The notes under the pieces are model-generated. The model was given only the letters and a program-made list of their open reading frames with translations, made no database searches and had not been told where the DNA came from. From positions 1-7,417 of the forward strand of contig CAMLSA010000130.1 of the NCBI GenBank assembly GCA_946482655.1: a stretch of DNA of 7,417 bases. The letters run 5' to 3'. Made by a program: the position numbers and the translations under genes. This document shows positions 5,985 to 7,417 of the stretch, one piece after another. The stretch's first letter is position 1. The number at the start of each line of letters is the position of its first letter. This DNA comes from an uncultured Sphingomonas sp. (GTDB taxonomy: Bacteria; Pseudomonadota; Alphaproteobacteria; Sphingomonadales; Sphingomonadaceae).

Positions 5985-6345
5985 ATGGGCGTACAGATCG
6001 AGGCCATGGACGGAGGAAAGCTAAAGGTTTCCGGCGATCTCGAACGCCTCCTCCACCTGCCTAGCCGGGCCGTGACCGATGGCTTTTCCTTCGCCTTTTC
6101 CGACGGGACATTGATCCGTGGCCACCATGATATCGCATCCGGGCGATGCCATCTGGCGCTCGCTTCCGAGGGCGGCAATGGTCAGGATCATGCGCGACAA
6201 CAGGCATGATCGGGCCTGTGTTGAGTGGAAGATTGAGTGGATGACGCTCGCCTGCGGAACCGAAACCTTGTGCCCGATCGAAGGGAAATGCCCTGCCGAT
6301 GATCGGCAACTGATGCTGGATATCGATGTGAAAGAAGCTGCCTGA
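5985..6345 (+). pseudogene. Small unknown protein gene interrupted by a +1 frameshift
   Basis: The start is strong: ATG 5985 follows GGGAGGAGG (5971-5979) by 5 bases. The first frame reads VSGDLERLLHLPSRAV, then FSFAFSDGTLIRGHHD and CHLALASEGG, but from about 6177 it turns into a short unrelated tail and stops at 6209. The next frame carries a natural-looking continuation (MVRIMRDNRHD, then VEWKIEWMTLA) to the TGA at 6343-6345. Removing one A at 6177 or 6178 (GGCAATGGTC to GGCATGGTC) joins them into one 119-aa protein. I infer a one-base insertion, giving a pseudogene, a sequencing error or, less likely, programmed frameshifting. Re-initiation at ATG 6178 is conceivable. The predicted product is a small soluble mixed alpha/beta protein of unknown function, like small orphan proteins of sphingomonad accessory regions. 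Confidence 0.65.
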
Positions 6346-6376
6346 CTAACCAAAGGAGAGCACTTCTTGCCAGACT

Positions 6377-6394
6377 GCCGGCGAGAAAGCCGGC
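6377..6394 (+). terminator. GC-rich hairpin after the broken gene, weak terminator candidate
   Basis: GCCGGC (6377-6382), loop GAGAAA, GCCGGC (6389-6394): a stable 6-bp stem 32 bases past the stop at 6345 and about 80 bases before the next start. There is no T-run behind it, so intrinsic termination is doubtful; it may attenuate or stabilise the transcript. Confidence 0.3.
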
Positions 6395-6475
6395 CGACTG
6401 TTCTCGTTCATGAGCGCCTTGCCCCCTTCGTCATATTGCCTATGACCGCCGACAGAACATGAAAGGGCGAGCAAA

Positions 6476-6736
6476 ATGGCAGCATCAGTTTTAATGGGCG
6501 AGCGGCGTGAACACTTTGCTTATTGCGTCCAACTGTTCGGTGGCACCACCGCGTTCTCGCGACGCCTTGGCATCGACGAGCGGGCCATCCGCCGCTTTAT
6601 CAACGGCGAACGACCTCTCAGCGCCGGTCTTCTGGGAGACACGGCAACGGCGTTGCGCAAGCTCATCACAGAGGCGACAGAAGCCGAAGGACAGATCGCT
6701 GCCATGTTGAAGTCCGAACCAAACAATCCGTTGTGA
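6476..6736 (+). CDS. Small helix-turn-helix DNA-binding protein
   Basis: 86-aa protein. A helical N-terminus (ERREHFAYCVQLFG, 9-22) leads into GTTAFSRRLGIDERAIRRFINGERPL (23-48), a helix-turn-helix of the lambda-repressor/XRE kind with a typical R-x-x-NGERP ending of the recognition region; a C-terminal helix (LLGDTATALRKLITEATEAEGQIAAML, 52-78) probably dimerises. It is likely a small transcription regulator; the target is unknown. ATG 6476 is preceded by AAAGGGCGAG as a moderate ribosome binding site; an in-frame ATG at 6494 is an alternative giving 80 aa. It follows the frameshifted gene in the same direction after 130 bases, so the two could share a transcript. Nothing downstream on the plus strand is convincing. 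Confidence 0.75.
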   Translation: MAASVLMGERREHFAYCVQLFGGTTAFSRRLGIDERAIRRFINGERPLSAGLLGDTATALRKLITEATEAEGQIAAMLKSEPNNPL

Positions 6737-7186
6737 ATGAAAGTTGGAGGGTACGTCAGTCCAGTCGAACGAGAGGCTGACACCCACCCATCCTTCATAA
6801 TAAGCCGTGCGGTTATCGGCGATGACGGCACCGGATTCAGACATAGATGTTTAAGCCAGCCCAGTCCCGTCTGCATGTTTTTTGACTGGCGAGGGGACTT
6901 TCGCGACTGTCGGGTTCCGGGTGACGAACTGAGGATCGCGGACATTCGAGGTCCAAACGGTGAATGACCGCTGACGCCAACAGAGCGGACGTTCGAGCCG
7001 GCAATCGACTTCCCTGCAAGCGGCCGTTCGTTCAGATGATCAAGTGAAGGCGGTGTTCACGGCCGCTTCCGGCGCGCCTTCGCCCGCGCCGCTCTGCGAT
7101 CCGACCTGTTGCCGGGGTAAATCCCGCCACGGTCGCGGAATATGTTTTATCCGCTACGACATAAGCGTCGCCCCCAATTGGACCGC
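6737..7186. other. Non-coding stretch with short dispersed repeats
   Basis: Between the helix-turn-helix gene and the convergent DUF5655 fragment I see no supported gene. It carries GAATGACCGCT (6962-6972), a GCGGACATT (6938-6946), GACCGCTTATG (7181-7191, running into the adjacent gene) and a 10-bp inverted repeat (7018-7068). The first three recur, sometimes inverted, at 2337-2426. Short open frames exist on both strands (6737-6967 plus, 6491-6844 minus) but lack ribosome binding sites or recognisable protein character. It may be remnant DNA between accessory modules. Confidence 0.5.
7018..7068. repeat. 10-bp inverted repeat AAGCGGCCGT/ACGGCCGCTT
   Basis: Perfect 10-bp arms at 7018-7027 and 7059-7068 with a 31-base spacer. 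No T-run follows on either strand. It might be a distal terminator for the minus-strand DUF5655 gene or part of a degenerate repeat; no function is assigned. Confidence 0.5.
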
Positions 7187-7417
7187 TTATGAAGCGTTGT
7201 AGGACGCTTCGAGCAAAGGCTTGGCTTTTTCGAAATCTGCAAGGGTCGTGATCGTGATTTCCAGGTCGCCGGTTCCGAAGTGCCCGATCGATTTCACGTT
7301 GCGGGTGAAGCCCTCCTCCAACTGGATCGAGGCAGGATCGACCTTGACGTAGACGAGGAGCTTGCGCGCCTGATTGCGCAGTTCGACGCTCGCGAAGTTC
7401 TTGATGCGGCGAAAGGC
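7187..7417 (-). CDS. DUF5655-domain protein (C-terminal fragment, 5' end beyond window)
   Basis: The last 76 codons are open to the window edge and end in TAA at 7187-7189. The readable end begins AFRRIKNFASVELR, then ARKLLVYVKVDP, IQLEEGFTRNV, IGHFGTGDLEITI and FEKAKPLLEASY. These are hallmarks of the DUF5655 C-terminal domain, often found in proteins of about 300 aa listed as predicted transport or nuclease-associated proteins, many with an N-terminal DUF91/NucS-like nuclease fold. Only the DUF5655 part is seen, so the N-terminal domain and role cannot be told; such proteins sometimes sit in defence or restriction neighbourhoods. It is convergent with the upstream helix-turn-helix gene and 450 bases from it. 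The last codons (ASYNAS) overlap the GACCGCTTATG repeat. Confidence 0.82.
   Translation of the reverse strand, partial: AFRRIKNFASVELRNQARKLLVYVKVDPASIQLEEGFTRNVKSIGHFGTGDLEITITTLADFEKAKPLLEASYNAS

Noticed and set aside
6491..6844. Minus-strand 117-aa frame
   Set aside because: Its first part looks mildly protein-like, but there is no ribosome binding site and most of it is antisense to the better-supported helix-turn-helix gene.
6737..6967. Plus-strand 76-aa frame directly after the helix-turn-helix gene
   Set aside because: A GGAGG lies inside, not before, the frame; the translation has no recognisable pattern and runs through the short dispersed repeats.

Overview
The window looks like accessory DNA of an alphaproteobacterium, most likely a sphingomonad (Sphingobium, Sphingomonas, Novosphingobium or Sphingopyxis type). 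The grounds are GC-rich codon use, the ArsC/ACR3/ArsN2/ArsH gene set, and a RlxS-type VirD2/DUF3363 relaxase of the kind carried on sphingomonad plasmids and integrative elements. Genus assignment is inference. I see no rRNA, tRNA, complete insertion sequence, integrase or CRISPR array.

Layout. (1) 2-2305, plus strand: the distal part of an arsenic-resistance operon. It holds the last 25 codons of arsC, an ACR3-type arsenite efflux permease, an ArsN2-type GNAT acetyltransferase and the flavoprotein ArsH. All three junctions are 4-base ATGA overlaps, so translation is probably coupled. ArsC reduces arsenate, the permease exports arsenite, ArsH is known in other bacteria to oxidise trivalent organoarsenicals, and ArsN2 is a predicted acetyltransferase of uncertain substrate. 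(2) 2306-3059, mostly non-coding, with one short minus-strand gene (67 aa) behind a perfect AGGAGG site, a coding-like remnant downstream of it, and upstream of it about 300 bases packed with hairpins. (3) 3060-5707, minus strand: a mobilization module made of relaxase, a ribbon-helix-helix protein and an AlpA/excisionase-like helix-turn-helix protein; the last two overlap by 4 bases. (4) 5708-5984: a non-coding region upstream of the relaxase with a hairpin and repeated GGGAGGCAT motifs, the natural place for oriT and relaxase control. One motif copy also covers the ribosome binding site of the ribbon-helix-helix gene. (5) 5985-6736, plus strand: a small unknown gene broken by an apparent single-base insertion, then a small helix-turn-helix regulator. 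(6) 6737-7186: non-coding, with inverted repeats and short dispersed repeats also found at 2337-2433. (7) 7187-7417, minus strand: the C-terminal end of a DUF5655-type protein that runs out of the window.

Best leads for something new: the structured leader at 2754-3059, which looks like a cis-acting RNA in front of the 67-aa gene, and the GGGAGGCAT motif set linking the candidate oriT region with the relaxosome gene. The window does not show a complete unknown multi-gene system.
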